Source: Orobanche coerulescens
Taxonomy: Eukaryota > Streptophyta > Magnoliopsida > Lamiales > Orobanchaceae
Assembly (NCBI GenBank): GCA_033398695.1
Contig: CM065815.1
Coordinates: 146,303,001 to 146,367,000 of the forward strand
Direction: 5' to 3'
Length of the DNA: 64,000 nt
In this document: positions 44,486 to 55,968 of the stretch, piece by piece
Position numbering within the stretch: position 1 is the stretch's first letter
Layout: every line of letters begins with the position of its first letter
The notes under the pieces: generated by a model
Seen by the model: only the letters and a program-made list of their open reading frames with translations
What the model was told of the DNA's origin: nothing
Database searches by the model: none
Program-made: the position numbers and the translations under genes

Positions 44486-44725
44486 CAATTAGCGTGCGCT
44501 AATCATTAAGGTTAGCGTGCGCTATCACGGCACCCAACAAAACTCCTGACCAAAAATACACTGTTAGCGTGCGCTAACCCCAAGTGTTAGCGTGCGCTAA
44601 CGAGAACTTGCACCCCAAGAGCTCTGGATCGCTCTGAACTACCAGGTAGCGTGCGCTATTCTCCCCTTAGCGTGCTACCAACGTACTCTCGCGCGTGTTA
44701 GCCGTAAAGCGTAGCGTGCGCTAAC
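44486..44725 (-). promoter_or_regulatory. GCGTGCGC palindrome array within the LARD interior
   Basis: AGCGTGCGCT-type palindromes: 44495.5, 44518.5, (52) 44570.5, 44593.5, (59) 44652.5, 44673.5, 44694.5, 44717.5. Steps are 23, 52, 23, 59, 21, 21, 23. A minus-strand TATA (complement of GGTATTTATACTGG, 44469-44482) and the donor GAATCTAG|GTATTTTT (44296) follow at LTR-like distances. This is a sixth promoter of the same design. Confidence 0.8.
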
Positions 44726-46389
44726 AATTCACAGAGACAACAACAGAACATATCAGAAAAATTACATGTCGTAAACCCTTCTCACAAGGATTTACCAGGC
44801 TAAGCATGATTTCCCATCTCATTTCGAAAATGCTAAAAATACCAATGACGGTGATATTTTCCAAAACTCACAAACTCATTTGTCAAACCATCATGAAATA
44901 TTCAAGGCCAAAATGCCAAAACTTGATTCAAGGAATCGGTTTTATGAAATAAAACTCAGTTTGCAAAATACCGAAAGTCGTTTGAAAGAACTCACGCATC
45001 GGATAAAATACGGTACGAAAATACATCAGCAGTGACGACACTCCTCGTACAAACCAAATACGAGAGTCTAACAAACACATATCGTGAAATCAAAATCCAC
45101 AGAAGGATTCCATCATTCAATCGACTAATCATACAAATAACTCGTGTCACACGAGGCACAACACAAGGAAGGGAGGTTAACATCCATAGGTCGCACGTAA
45201 GTGACGATCGCCCCTCGATACTAATCACGACCAATGATCTCAAATGACGCGTCGTGATGCGACTAAGTCAGACAAAATCCGACAAGACAAAACTCAACAA
45301 ACACCACTTGAATCGACAGTCTAGGTTTCCCCAAGCTAATCTGATCTTTAAAATCGTATACTCTAGTTATTCGAAAATAAAACCGATAAGTTAAAAATCG
45401 TTCTCAAGACCCTTTTAAACACGACAAGGGCTTAACAGTGGTAGCATTTTATAAAATGTCCTAAACACTTTTATACACGACCCTTAAATACGACACAAGG
45501 TTTTATTTGAAAATACAAGGCTGGCTCGCCCAAATTAATGTCACTTTTCAAAAACCCACAATACGATCAAGTCTAAGAAATTTTCAAGCATGCACGCCGC
45601 ATGTATTATTATTAATAGAAACACATTGGTTGTAAATAATAATAATTAGCCAAGTACTAACAATTCCCGAACACACGCATATACGACATTCAAAAATCAC
45701 CAGTTCAACAAGCGCAACTCGGAAACACAAATTTTAAGCATATGTCAAACTTATCTCTTCAAGTTTAACAGCATAACTGATGAACACCGATTCGAACACA
45801 TGTCGAAACCATCTATGTGAGTTTCTCAACAAACTCTGCCATCGACACCTTTCCCGGAACATATCAATGTTCAAAACATTCACATCATACTGCACCCCTC
45901 GGTGTCCAAACCATCAGTACGTTCGGCTCAACATACATTTAGTATATCGCAATTATCAAACACAGATTCCATCATACAACAAAAGACTAGAGAGTCAAGC
46001 CCTCTCACAATATACCACGGAGCAAATCTCGGATCTTTCGATTACCAATGATCCCACCAACATTAGGAAGTTTGGTGATGGAAGGCTCGCAAAACGACAA
46101 ACGGTCAAGCCCAGAACGGCGCACACACTCCAGAGAGATAAAGGACTGCGCAATACTAGAATCAAAAGTACACGAACCGGATGGATCGAAAAACAACTCG
46201 ACGATAAGTACGAGAGAGACAATCACAGTTCAAGAAGTGGAAATACAATACGAGAAAACAAGAGGATCGAGTAAGGAAAACTTACAAGCGCTGGATGTAC
46301 TGAGATGTCGGCAGCGGTGTGACAATGTGCAAAACAAAACGCAAATAGACCCAAATTAACCGACAAGCCTAGGTATCCATAAACCTAGA

Positions 46390-46401
46390 GCTCCGATACC
46401 A
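46390..46401 (-). other. LARD primer-binding site
   Basis: The complement of GCTCCGATACCA reads TGGTATCGGAGC, one mismatch from the Met-tRNA PBS, 5 nt from the LTR end at 46407. Confidence 0.88.
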
Positions 46402-46790
46402 TTTTCTGTAACACCCCCAAGATATTCGAGGTGTATTACAGCGTTGTGGACCCCTACATGGGACCCACCAGGCTAACACAAGAAAACACCACTCGACTAA
46501 CCGCTTCGGTTAGCAAAGAAACAATTGTTAACAATAAGAACATAAAACAACACATCCGGTACAACCGGCATAATAAACATCAACCGACAAATACAGTAAC
46601 TCCAACGAATACCAATCACAATCCGAAAGGAAAAACCTAAGTACTCGCGAGTATAATCTATAAGTTTACAATTTGGAAAACATCCACATCAAAAGAGACA
46701 GTAGGAAATAACAAGACTCAATTACACATGTCAACAACCTTGGCCGACATCCTCGTACCATCCAGCGCCGCCGTCTCGGCCGAACATAAC

Positions 46791-47629
46791 CTGAATTCGA
46801 TAACAAGAATTTCTCCAAAACGGGTCCCCAGAGGGGTTAGCAATTACGCTAGTACAAGTAATCAAGGCAAACCAATCGCTTACACATTTCATAGTACATG
46901 CACCAATATCATTTCGAAAACCAAAACCAGACATGTCTTTTCCTAAACAAACAAATACAATTAATTTGCCTCAGACCGGACGAAGCCACGAATCCCACTC
47001 GAGGCCTCTAAGGACCCTCCCGAGCCGGCCACATTCATAAAACAAGTCAAGCACCACACGTCACCTAGACCGGACGAAGCCACGAATCCCACTCGAGGCC
47101 TCTAAGGACCCTCCCGAGCTGGCTAGCGAATCAAACTCATGAATCCAGGACGAAGCCATAGATTCCCTCGAGGCCTCGTCGGACCCTCCCGAGGTGAGTA
47201 AAGCACACACAATATACATTACCATTTCATGTTAAGCATAAAGGTTTCCAAGAATTACTTGCCTTGAATGTTGACGACGCAACGAACGGAAAGGAAAGTC
47301 ACCGACGAACGCTAGGAACCAACGAAACCGAACCTAACGATTCGAAGAATACAATCACAACCATTTCTAAATGAATACGGAATTGGAATACACCCGAAAA
47401 CCCGCCTACGATTCATGTATATTCGTATATAAACAACAACGAGGGCGGACCACAACCAAACCCTCTCGATTCCGTAAAAATCACGAAATATACCATGAAT
47501 CCGTAGGGAAACTAAGAATACCAACAAGATTAATCATATTCATCATGAATTAATAGACAAAACGGAACGAATCGGACAAAAACGTGAAAACCCCCAATTT
47601 TACCAAAAGTAGGGTTCTAAAGATCTAAC
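46791..47629 (-). other. Candidate LTR intron, LARD 5' LTR
   Basis: Same donor and acceptor positions as in the 3' LTR. The acceptor reads TCGAATTCAG|GTTATG, with one change that keeps the AG. Confidence 0.45.
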
Positions 47630-47822
47630 CTTGATTCGCTGGATCAAGGGATGATATCGGACGAATGATTGATGATATAACCCAAAGAACTCCATGGATA
47701 TGTTGTTAAACAACATGGCTTCAAGCTTAGAACACGCCCAGCAGCGGAAGAGGAGAAGAAGAAGGGAAAGAAATGAGCTGAAATGCTCAAAAAATGAATT
47801 TATAGGGGTTGATCGCTCGCCG

Positions 47823-48110
47823 GACACGCCCGTGCCGATCGGCACGGCCGTGTCGCATACCGCCGACAGGACTCGACCGTGTCCTCGCTTGACATGGTCG
47901 CGCGCGAGGGCCTTCCGATAGTGACCCGTCCGACAATGACTCAAGATGACTCGACCGTGTCCTCGGAACACGGCCGGCATGTCGGCGATCGGCTCGCTTA
48001 TCCGGAAGATTTCGACTCGGCCGTGCCAAACGACACGGTCGAGTCACGTGGGCGAGGACTTCGGCATTTCGACGAGTACGGCACGGGCCGTGTCGGACGA
48101 CACGGCCGAG
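47823..48110 (-). promoter_or_regulatory. GC-rich palindrome array, LARD 5' LTR
   Basis: Centres 47829.5, 47847.5, 47876.5, 47897.5, 47954.5, 47973.5, 48020.5, 48038.5, 48087 and 48105.5. Pairs are 18-21 bp apart, with pairs separated by 47-57 bp. The core is CACGGCCGTG with half-site variants. The plan is the same as in other families but with a shorter step. Confidence 0.8.
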
Positions 48111-48594
48111 TTCGGTCGGCAGTGATCGGCCAATAACTGAAAAATAAGCGGGTGAGCTAAAACGACCATAACTCTCTCGTCCGGACTCTGATTGACTCAC
48201 CGTTTGAACCATTAGAAAGCTAACTCGATGTTCTATAATATTGCAAAGATTCAGAATCTTTGGAGTTTCCAAGAATTAATGGTGACTTTACAAAGTCGAA
48301 CTCCCACGTGAAAAAGTCGATTAAGGACACGGAACTCAACAAAACGACACCGAAACGAACTCGGATGACAAAAAGTGCAGAATTAATCATTCTCGGAATG
48401 ACGAAACGGTCATGATAGATTTGTCAAAACGAACTTCCTCCCAAAAAAGAAAATTACCGAAATTCGAAATTGCGGATATTACAAATACAAATGAAGAAAA
48501 ACAAGAATGACTGAAAGGACTGGGGCCCCCTACTAGTATCACTGGGACTCCTCGCCGTCAACGTTCTCTTCCCGTGCTTTTGCCTTGCCATGAC

Positions 48595-49702
48595 CTGAAA
48601 ACAATATCCCCCAACAGGGTCACTTATACAGAACAACAATCCTCAAGGGTTGAATATACACAATCATGACATATCTCAATTATGAAATATCCTTAGTTAT
48701 GAATTTAAGCTGAAGAGGAGCATCATAGTACGCCCATTATGTTCTGTGCAAGTGTACAAGACGAGTGCCCGGACATACCCGTCCTTGTACCTAATTAGTC
48801 TCACGGAGGTAAACGTTACCGTTTGCACAGTCCAATGTATCGGTGAACCCAACACATGACTATCGTGTGCCCGACTAAAACTTCCACACATTCGCACCCG
48901 GCCACGCAATATGAACCCAGAAGGTCACACGATCAAAAGTGACCATGATGATTATTAATGAATAACAACCCGACAAGGGTCAAGAATGACTCACCGAGAT
49001 GAAATAATAGTGAAATGAATGATAGCTCTTTGAAATGATTGGAACCGTCGTTCCCCATGACTGAAATGATTATTTTGATAATTACACATCTCAACATGAT
49101 TAGTACACTATGAATGATTATGATTTATGAATGAACAACAACGAAAGGAATGAGTATCCTTTTAACCGAGTAAGAATTAACTTACTCAACACTGGTGAAA
49201 AATGTCCTTCCACGAACAAACGTCCTAAATGAGATGTCGGTCGCTTGAGCAGCCTTGAATAACATAATTACCAACAATCCGTTCAACATACGAATCAAAC
49301 ACGATTATAACTAAATCAAAACGTCGATACGACTAAACCAAGTTCATTGGGGCATTATATCAAACACGTTGTAATCAATCTTCGATTGTTTACAACCAAT
49401 CCTTAACTATACCAATATCAAATCCTCAAGGAGTTTTCCAAACAACAAAACATCTTCAATACAATCAATAATCCAATATGAATATCCAAATTCGTGACTA
49501 CAACAACAACTAATCGAAAACCCCCAAATCCAACTCAATATTCAAAGTGTTCTTGGATAAACCTTCAATAATCCAATGAATATTCATACACACTCATAAT
49601 CATACGTATATCTCTTCATACAACATGATTATAATGTCCAAAACATCATATCTCAGCATAAAATCGAAATCCAAGATCCAAACAATTGTTGAAGAATATT
49701 AC
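48595..49702 (-). other. Candidate LTR intron, Tekay-2 3' LTR
   Basis: Donor TTCAAGG|GTAATATTC (intron starts 49702), about 190 bp after TATA. AAGTGAC, a CCC...GGG hairpin and the acceptor ATTGTTTTCAG|GTCATGG (ends 48595) follow. The matching sites in the 5' LTR are at 56325-57422. After removal of the LARD, the second exon would be about 356 nt. Confidence 0.5.
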
Positions 49703-49908
49703 CCTTGAAGATCCAAACACTTTGATCCGATGAACACACGTTAGATCGACTATCCAAGCTTCACAAACGAATGAAGATGATGAAAACCGAACACCCAAGT
49801 GATTGATGATGAAAAATCTCTCCCTCAAGATCTCTCTCTTGGAACAAGGTGAAGAAATGATGGAAATGAGCTCAAAGTCCCGTCCAAGTCCTTTAAATAC
49901 TGCCATGG

Positions 49909-50368
49909 TTACGGCCGTAGCTCGGCCTACTTACGGCCGTAACATCCCAAGTCAACGGCCTTACGGCCGTAACCAGCCACCTCATATGGGCGTAACTCAC
50001 CCTCGTCCAAACACCTGCCGACAGTCATACGACCGTACCCGCACATGCCTTACGGGCGTAACTCGACCGATACGGCCGTACCCGGCTAAACTTACGGGTG
50101 TATGAAGCCTTTGTCGAAACTGCCTGGGCACCTTGCCTGCATCGTACGGCCGTAAAGCCGGTTATGGCCGTACCAGCCTCATCTTACGGCCGTTTTCCGC
50201 AACACTTACGGCCGTAAGTCCTATTCGTCCGAACTGTCCTGAAAACAACGAACGCATGTTACGGCCATATCCTACAATCCTTACGGCCGTAACTCACCTT
50301 CGTCCAAAACCACCCTGAGCCAACGAATGCATGTTACGGCCGTAATGCCTGACTAGTTACAGCCGTAA
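49909..50368 (-). promoter_or_regulatory. ACGGCCGT palindrome array, Tekay-2 3' LTR
   Basis: Sixteen TTACGGCCGTAA-type palindromes: 49914.5, 49936.5, 49966.5, 49989.5, 50032.5, 50055.5, 50075.5, 50097.5, 50149.5, 50167.5, 50189.5, 50211.5, 50264.5, 50286.5, 50339.5 and 50362.5. Common steps are 18-23 and 52-53. The array begins 8 bp from the TATA segment. Confidence 0.88.
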
Positions 50369-50753
50369 GTCACTGCTGGAAGTGACAAAAATCCGACAAC
50401 TCCATCTACTCGTTACAAACGGTGAATGATCTGATGTACAATACTTGTATGATTATAATTAAGTCCAATAACACGTGATAGATGATACTTCCAACACAAG
50501 ACTATATTCACGATGATTATGATAATACTCTCGTCTCGACTCTCAATTGGAGATGAATGACGATCGGCAACTGATACACGGTTACAAATGCCTACGATGC
50601 ATACAAATGAATGAATCATGAATGATGAGTGATTATTAATGAGTGAAAAATTACTGAGTGACCAATACTGATTGATAATTACTCAATGATAATGAATGAA
50701 TTACAACCGGGTATTACATACTCCCCCCTTAAAAGAGTTTCGTCCTCGAAACT

Positions 50754-51420
50754 AAGGGTCAAACAAATCGGGATAACTCTCCCGCATACTACCCTCGGTT
50801 TCCCAAGTAGTCTCTTCGACTCCGTGTCTAGACTACTGAATCTTGACCAAAGGAATCGTCTTGTTCCTCAACTGTTTGATTCGCCGCTCTAAAACTCATA
50901 TAGGACGCTCCTCATACGAATGATCATCCGCGATCTCAATTTCGTCGAACTGAAGTACGTGACTCGGGTTGGCAACATACTTCCGCAACTGAGAGACGTG
51001 AAACATATTATGAATTTGGCTCAATGGCGGAGGTAAAGCCAATCGATAAGCCAGACTGCCTACTCGATCCAAAATCTCAAACGGTGCGATAAATCTCAGA
51101 CTCAACATCCTCCGTTTTCCGAATCGAAAAATACCTCGACTCGGGGATACCTTGGCCAACACGTGGTCACCTGTCTTGAACTCTAGTGGTCGACGACGAT
51201 TATCTGCATATGATTTCTGTCGACTCTGAGCAGTCAACAAATGACTCCTGATCAAAGCTACCTTCTCACGAGCGGCTATAAGCATATCAGGCTCGGTGCC
51301 AACTGATTCTGATAAGTCATCCCAACATAAAGGAGGTCGACAACAACGACCGTACAAGGCCTCGTAAGGTGCCATCTTAATCGAAGCATGCAAACTATTA
51401 TTGTACGTGAACTCAATCAA
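50754..51420 (-). pseudogene. Tekay-2 integrase C-terminus and chromodomain
   Basis: The frame 50896-51420 holds LIEFTYNNSLHASIKMAPYEALYG, YADNRRRPLEFKTGDHVLAKVSP and MFHVSQLRKY. The chromodomain-like tail continues after a TGA as VLERRIKQLRNKTIPLVKIQ, a TAG where Trp is expected, then GVEETTWETEG and a terminal stop near 50754. Both internal stops fit C-to-T (or complementary G-to-A) changes. Confidence 0.88.
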
Positions 51421-52012
51421 CGGTAGTTGGGCTTCCCAATCGTCTTTTCAATCGAGGACGCATGCCCTCAATGTCCTCCAATGTCTGAATAGTCCTCTCT
51501 GATTGTCCGTCGGACTGAGGATGAAAAGCGGTGCTGAGATTAAGCTGAGTTCCCATAGCACGATGAACTGATTTCCAAAAATGTGACACGAATCGTCCGT
51601 CACGATCGGAAACGATACTCTTAGGAGTACCATGCAATCTCACTATCTCTTTGATGAACAATTGGGCAAGTCTCTCAGGACCCCACGTATCCTTAATCTC
51701 GAGGAAATGAGCTGACTTAGTTAGACGGTCCACAAATACCCAGATTGTATTCATGCCACGACGACTCGTCGGCAAACTCGTGATGAAGTCCATAGAAATA
51801 TCTTCCCACTTCCACTTTGGAATAGGGAGCGGCTTCAGCATACCTGCTGGTCGTTGATATTCTATCTTGACTTGCTGACAGGTTAAACATCTCGAAACAA
51901 ATTCTGTGACTTCTCGCTTCATATTACTCCACCAGTAATTTTGCTTCAAGTCCTTGTACATCTTGCTAGACCCCGGATGAATGGAGTAAGGGGTAGCATG
52001 AGCTTCTCTCAA
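51413..52012 (-). pseudogene. Tekay-2 integrase core
   Basis: CLTCQQVKIEYQRP (zinc-binding), SMDFITSLP (first D), SIVSDRDGRFVSHFW (second D) and DGQSERTIQTLED (E): the full D,D-35-E triad is present. A frameshift near 51440 separates this 199-residue frame from the C-terminal part. A break at 52013-52025 separates it from RNase H. Confidence 0.9.
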
Positions 52013-52024
52013 AATCGAGTTTTT

Positions 52025-53692
52025 CTACTCGTTATTCGCCGGTACGCATAACTGATTCTTAAATCGCAAAAGTCCATCCTCGTGAACCACAAATCCAGGG
52101 GCTTTCCCCTGAGCCACATCCTCACGGATGCGCAACAATGATGGGTCTGAACCCTGATTCACTCTGATTGCCTCCTCAAGTGGCGATGAAATCTCTAACA
52201 TGTAAAGTTTCCCTTGCACTCGCTGAAGCCAAACCTCGATCTCGGGTCTAAGAAATTCCTGCTGAAGCTCCTTCTGAACTGTTAAACGAGCAAGCATTTG
52301 CTCCTGAACGGACTTACGACTCAAGGCATCGGCAACCATGTTTGCCTTACCCGGGTGGTACAGGATCTCGATATCATAATCTTTGATTAGTTCCCACCAC
52401 TGCCTCTGTCGCATATTTAACTCCTTCTGAGTAAATATATACTTCAAACTCTTATGATCGGTGAATATCTGACAGGTAATGCCATAAAGGTAATGACGCC
52501 AAATCTTCAACGCGAAAACCACGGCTGCTATCTCCAGGTCATGGGTTGGATAATTAACCTCGTAAGGTCTCAATTGCCTTGAAGCATAGGCAATAACCTT
52601 CCCATTCTGCATTAATACACATCCTAGGCCATGTCCGGACGCTTCACTATAAACCACAAATCCTTCCGTCCCTTGTGGCAAGGAAAGGACAGGTGCTGAA
52701 ATTAACCGGCTCTTGAGTTCCTTAAAACTCCGCTGACACGCGTCGGACCACGTGTATTTCTTATCCTTTCGCAAAAGGTTCATCATAGGTTGATCGATTT
52801 TAGAAAATCCTTCCACAAACCGCCGATAATAACCTACTAACCCGAGAAAGCTTCGGATTTCCTTAACATTCTTCGGAGGTAACCAATCTCGGATAGCCTC
52901 TGTCTTCTGAGGATCAACACGCACACCGTATGATGAAATTACATGCCCGAGAAACGTCACTTCGGACATCCAGAACTCACATTTGGAAAACTTTCCATAA
53001 AGCTGCTCTCGTCTCAACACGTCGAGCACCTGATGAAGGTAAAACTCGTGCTCCTCTCGGTCATGAGAATAAATTAAAATGTCATCAATGAAGACAATCA
53101 CAAACTGGTCCAAAAAGTCGATGGAAACCCGATTCATTAACTCCATGAATACCACAGGTGCATTAGTTAACCCAAACGGCATTACCATGAACTCATAATG
53201 ACCATAGCGTGTTCGAAACGCCGTCCTCGCGATATCCAACTCTCGAATTCGCAACTGATGATATCCAGATCTTAAGTCGATCTTGGAAAATACTGAAGCT
53301 CCCTGAAGTTGATAAAAGAGATCATCAATATGGGGTAGAGGATACTTATTCTTGATCGTCACCCTGTTCAACTCCCAATAATCAATACATAAGCGAAACG
53401 AACCATCATTCTTCTTGACAAACAACACTGGTGCTCCACACGGGGACGCACTAGGTCGGATATAACCTTTCTCGAACAACTCTTCAAGTTGATTCTTCAA
53501 CTCCTGCATTTCGGTCGGGGCCATCCGATGTGGTGCCTTCGATATTGGAGACGAGTCGGGCTCCAACTCAATCGTGAATTTCACATCTCTATGTGGAGGT
53601 AAACCAGGCAACTCATCTGGAAACACATCGGCATATTCTCTCACTACCGGAATATCCGCCAACATTATTGATGATTTCTTGGTTTTGGTCAT
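52025..53692 (-). pseudogene. Tekay-2 reverse transcriptase and RNase H (555 aa open)
   Basis: A long intact frame: [84 protein letters not shown], the catalytic [12 protein letters not shown]-type thumb motifs, then RNase H with [22 protein letters not shown] and [13 protein letters not shown] and the connection [15 protein letters not shown]. Catalytic residues all appear intact. It is joined to protease only by a frameshift (overlap 53613-53692). Confidence 0.93.
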
Positions 53693-54173
53693 AAAGCACC
53701 AATAACCAATACCCCTGACTGAGTAATTTCACTGCTTTCATCAAATTAATGACCTTACCAGAACAACCGGGATTACCTCCCTGAAAAACACATTTGACCC
53801 CATCATCTGAAATGATAGTGACCATACACTTACGGACACTAATGATGGCATCGTGACGATCCATCCAATCAATACCCAAAATAACGTCGTCTCTCGGTAA
53901 ATCTACCACGATTAGGTCTGCTAACCAATCACGGCCATGAAGTTGAATCAGACAATTCTTAATCTCACGATTTTCGATAATTCGTCTACCATCAGGTAGA
54001 CCAATGATATACGGCTCACAACTAGTAGCACTACCCAGACGTAGTCTACTCAAACATGATTCGGAAATGAATGAATGCGATGCACCAGTATCAAAAAGGG
54101 TACACACAGGTTGAGATAGAATATCGAGTGTACCTAAGATCACCCGGGCCTCCAAATCATCGGACTTCTTCAT
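53613..54173 (-). pseudogene. Tekay-2 protease
   Basis: A 186-residue frame with TLFDTGASHSFIS (active site), PYIIGLPDGRRI and VILGIDWMDRHDAIISVRK. It reads past [12 protein letters not shown] into a shifted frame before the RT start. Confidence 0.9.
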
Positions 54174-55474
54174 CTCATAAATTCGGGGCTTGCTAGTCCC
54201 AGCACCAGACGCTCCCGTCTGATGACTATAGGCTCCACCTTTATTCGCTCCTGTCGTCTTGAACGACGCAGACTGAGTGGCCTGATTATGAACAGCTGAC
54301 TGCTTCGGGGCCTGAGATGACGTCGGAGTAGGTTTGGAGTCCCTTCGGTAAAAACGGGCCTTATGCCCAGCAATCCCACAGTTATGGCATACGATAGTCT
54401 GCCTTGGACACTTAGTGCTGACATGACCAAGTTCCCCATAGTTGAAACAGGTGATGGCCGAACTAGCCCCTCAGGACTGCAATTCCGCCGGTTTGGGCAC
54501 CACAGGAGGTCGCTCATAGAAGGTAGAGCCCGCACGAGTCTTCTTAAAGGTTGTCTGACCGCCTTTAGACTGATTATGATTCTTTGACTTCTTGCTAGCA
54601 GATGAAGGTTGCTGCTTAGCAATCTCCTTAGCAGTAAGCTCATAAGTAAGAGCTTTCTCGATGAATTCGGCCAGAGTGGTGCAATTATGATTAAGTAACT
54701 GCATCCGCATACGGGGTTTCAGCCTCTTGCTGAAATACTTAATCTTATCTGCCTCAGAGTGAATGATAGATGAGGCGAAAGGAAGAAGTTCCTGAAATTT
54801 CTCGGCGATGGCGAGAACATCATCTTCCGCTGAGGGGTCGGGATTGAGTAATTCTAATAACTTGGCCTCTCTGAGTGGGGCGGATAATACCTCTCCATCA
54901 TTAGAGTCTTGAATTGATCCCAAGTACATGATCCGTCGGTGTGTTTCAAAGATAACCACCATGAATGAGCGCTCTTACCCAGATAGTAAGCCGCAACTAA
55001 AACTTTGTGTCCTTAAGGACACTCTACCATAGCAAATAACTTCTCGAAATGCTCGAGCTAGTGAACAATATCCGCCGGTTCAGGTGAACCCTCAAAAGTA
55101 GGTGGACTTTGGCGAGAGATGTCGCCAATGATACTGCTCACACTTCTCTCTTGCCTCTGAGGTGGCGGCGGAGGAGTCTGTTGATTTTGAGTAGCTGAGT
55201 TATGCATTGTCTCCATCAGTTGTGCCATCTGAGTCATTTGGGCCATCATGCCCTGCATAAAAGCGAGTGGATCAACCCGAACACCTTCTGAATGAGATGT
55301 GTCCCGGGTACGACTCCCTGATAGTGAATGATTACGTCCAAATGAATGAGTGGCAGTGTCACTGCTCGATGAATTAGCATTATTCCTCGCATTCGCGCAT
55401 GTATTCACACGAGCGCTCGGGTTTCGGCCCGCACCGCGGCCTCATCCCCCACGTCCTCTTCCTGCTCTCTCCAT
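54174..55474 (-). pseudogene. Tekay-2 gag
   Basis: The ATG at 55474 gives MERAGRGRGG, then a TGA (Arg expected), a Met/Gln-rich region (55058-55408, MMAQMTQMAQLMETMHN, PPTFEGSPEPAD), the capsid part (54471-54962, KIKYFSKRLKPRMRMQLL) and two zinc knuckles near 54365-54455. Each knuckle has one Cys changed to Tyr: CFNYGELGHVSTKC and CHNCGIAGHKARFY. TGC-to-TAC changes fit the same C-to-T mutation pattern. Confidence 0.88.
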
Positions 55475-55952
55475 ACTGAAGTAGGAAAGTCACATGATAA
55501 TTATAGCTCTCATATGAATAGCACATTATGATTACGTCATGAAATGATGAAAATGAGCATACGCGCTCTAACACAGTGATTACATGAATGATTAACTGAG
55601 GTTACATGATTATCTGATGATATCCTTGAAATGATTATCTTGAACAAGTTAACAAGATTAATGATATGATTCTCAAGATCAACAACTGAACAGTGAAATG
55701 AACTAAGTGATTAATGAGTTAACATGATCGTCCTGATCAAAACGAATGATGATGAGGATTGTTGACTGTTGAATGATGAATGAATGATTCTCATTGCCAG
55801 AAATTATACCATGGCGTTAGACATCTTACAGTTCTTGGTCTGAGGGGCTTGGCATTTGCACAGGTCACACGCAACGCGAAAGTCCAATGATACTAGTCTG
55901 ATGACGATGATTTCAAATGAGACATGACTCGGAAGGTAGTATTCAAAACCAC

Positions 55953-55964
55953 GCTCCGATACCA
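55953..55964 (-). other. Tekay-2 primer-binding site
   Basis: The complement of GCTCCGATACCA reads TGGTATCGGAGC, one mismatch from the initiator Met-tRNA complement, 4 nt from the LTR end at 55969. Confidence 0.88.
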
Positions 55965-55968
55965 ACTC

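Larger units (their letters stand above)
42405..46406 (-). other. LARD internal region, non-coding and composite
   Basis: The polypurine tract and a GTTTCG/CGAAAC hairpin start the region (42405-42445). From about 42840 to 43390 there are at least two diverged copies of a block resembling the end of the gag-only element's LTR (GTTCCGA.CAAG, GGAAAAGTC). From about 43800 to 44767 lies a degraded LTR-like segment with its own TATA, donor and palindrome array. Scattered frames of up to 164 codons (45780-46274 on +) have no recognisable domain. Confidence 0.6.
40340..48483 (-). mobile_element. LARD-like non-autonomous LTR element, 8.1 kb, TSD AATAC
   Basis: LTRs of about 2.07 kb (40340-42404 and 46407-48483) begin TGTAACACCCCC and end GGATATTACA. 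AATAC flanks both sides (40335-40339 and 48484-48488). A PBS lies at 46390-46401 and the polypurine tract complement starts at 42405. The 4.0-kb internal region has no gag or pol that I can recognise, so the element must use proteins in trans. Matching LTR ends, PBS, pre-PPT hairpin and intron layout make Tekay-type elements the likely helpers. Confidence 0.9.
46407..48483 (-). repeat. LARD 5' LTR (2077 bp)
   Basis: Pairs with 40340-42404. Ends GCGGATATTACA just before the AATAC target duplication. Confidence 0.92.
48489..50718 (-). repeat. Tekay-2 3' LTR, inner fragment
   Basis: Continues the LTR after the LARD. Contains the candidate intron, TATA (complement of CTTTAAATAC, 49891-49900), the palindrome array and the LTR end GGGTATTACA at 50718. 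Confidence 0.92.

Noticed and set aside
45780..46274. 164-codon frame on + inside the LARD
   Set aside because: Antisense to the element, next to the PBS, no recognisable motif. Probably chance in CpG-rich, stop-poor sequence.
40340..48483. Possible autonomous gypsy element
   Set aside because: LTRs, PBS and PPT are present but the 4-kb interior has no gag, PR, RT or INT motif in any frame, so it is called non-autonomous.
49909..50368. Regularly spaced short repeats resembling a CRISPR array
   Set aside because: Units are 12-14 bp palindromes with variable sequence in plant LTRs. Spacers are only 6-11 bp and there are no cas genes. The setting is a retrotransposon promoter.
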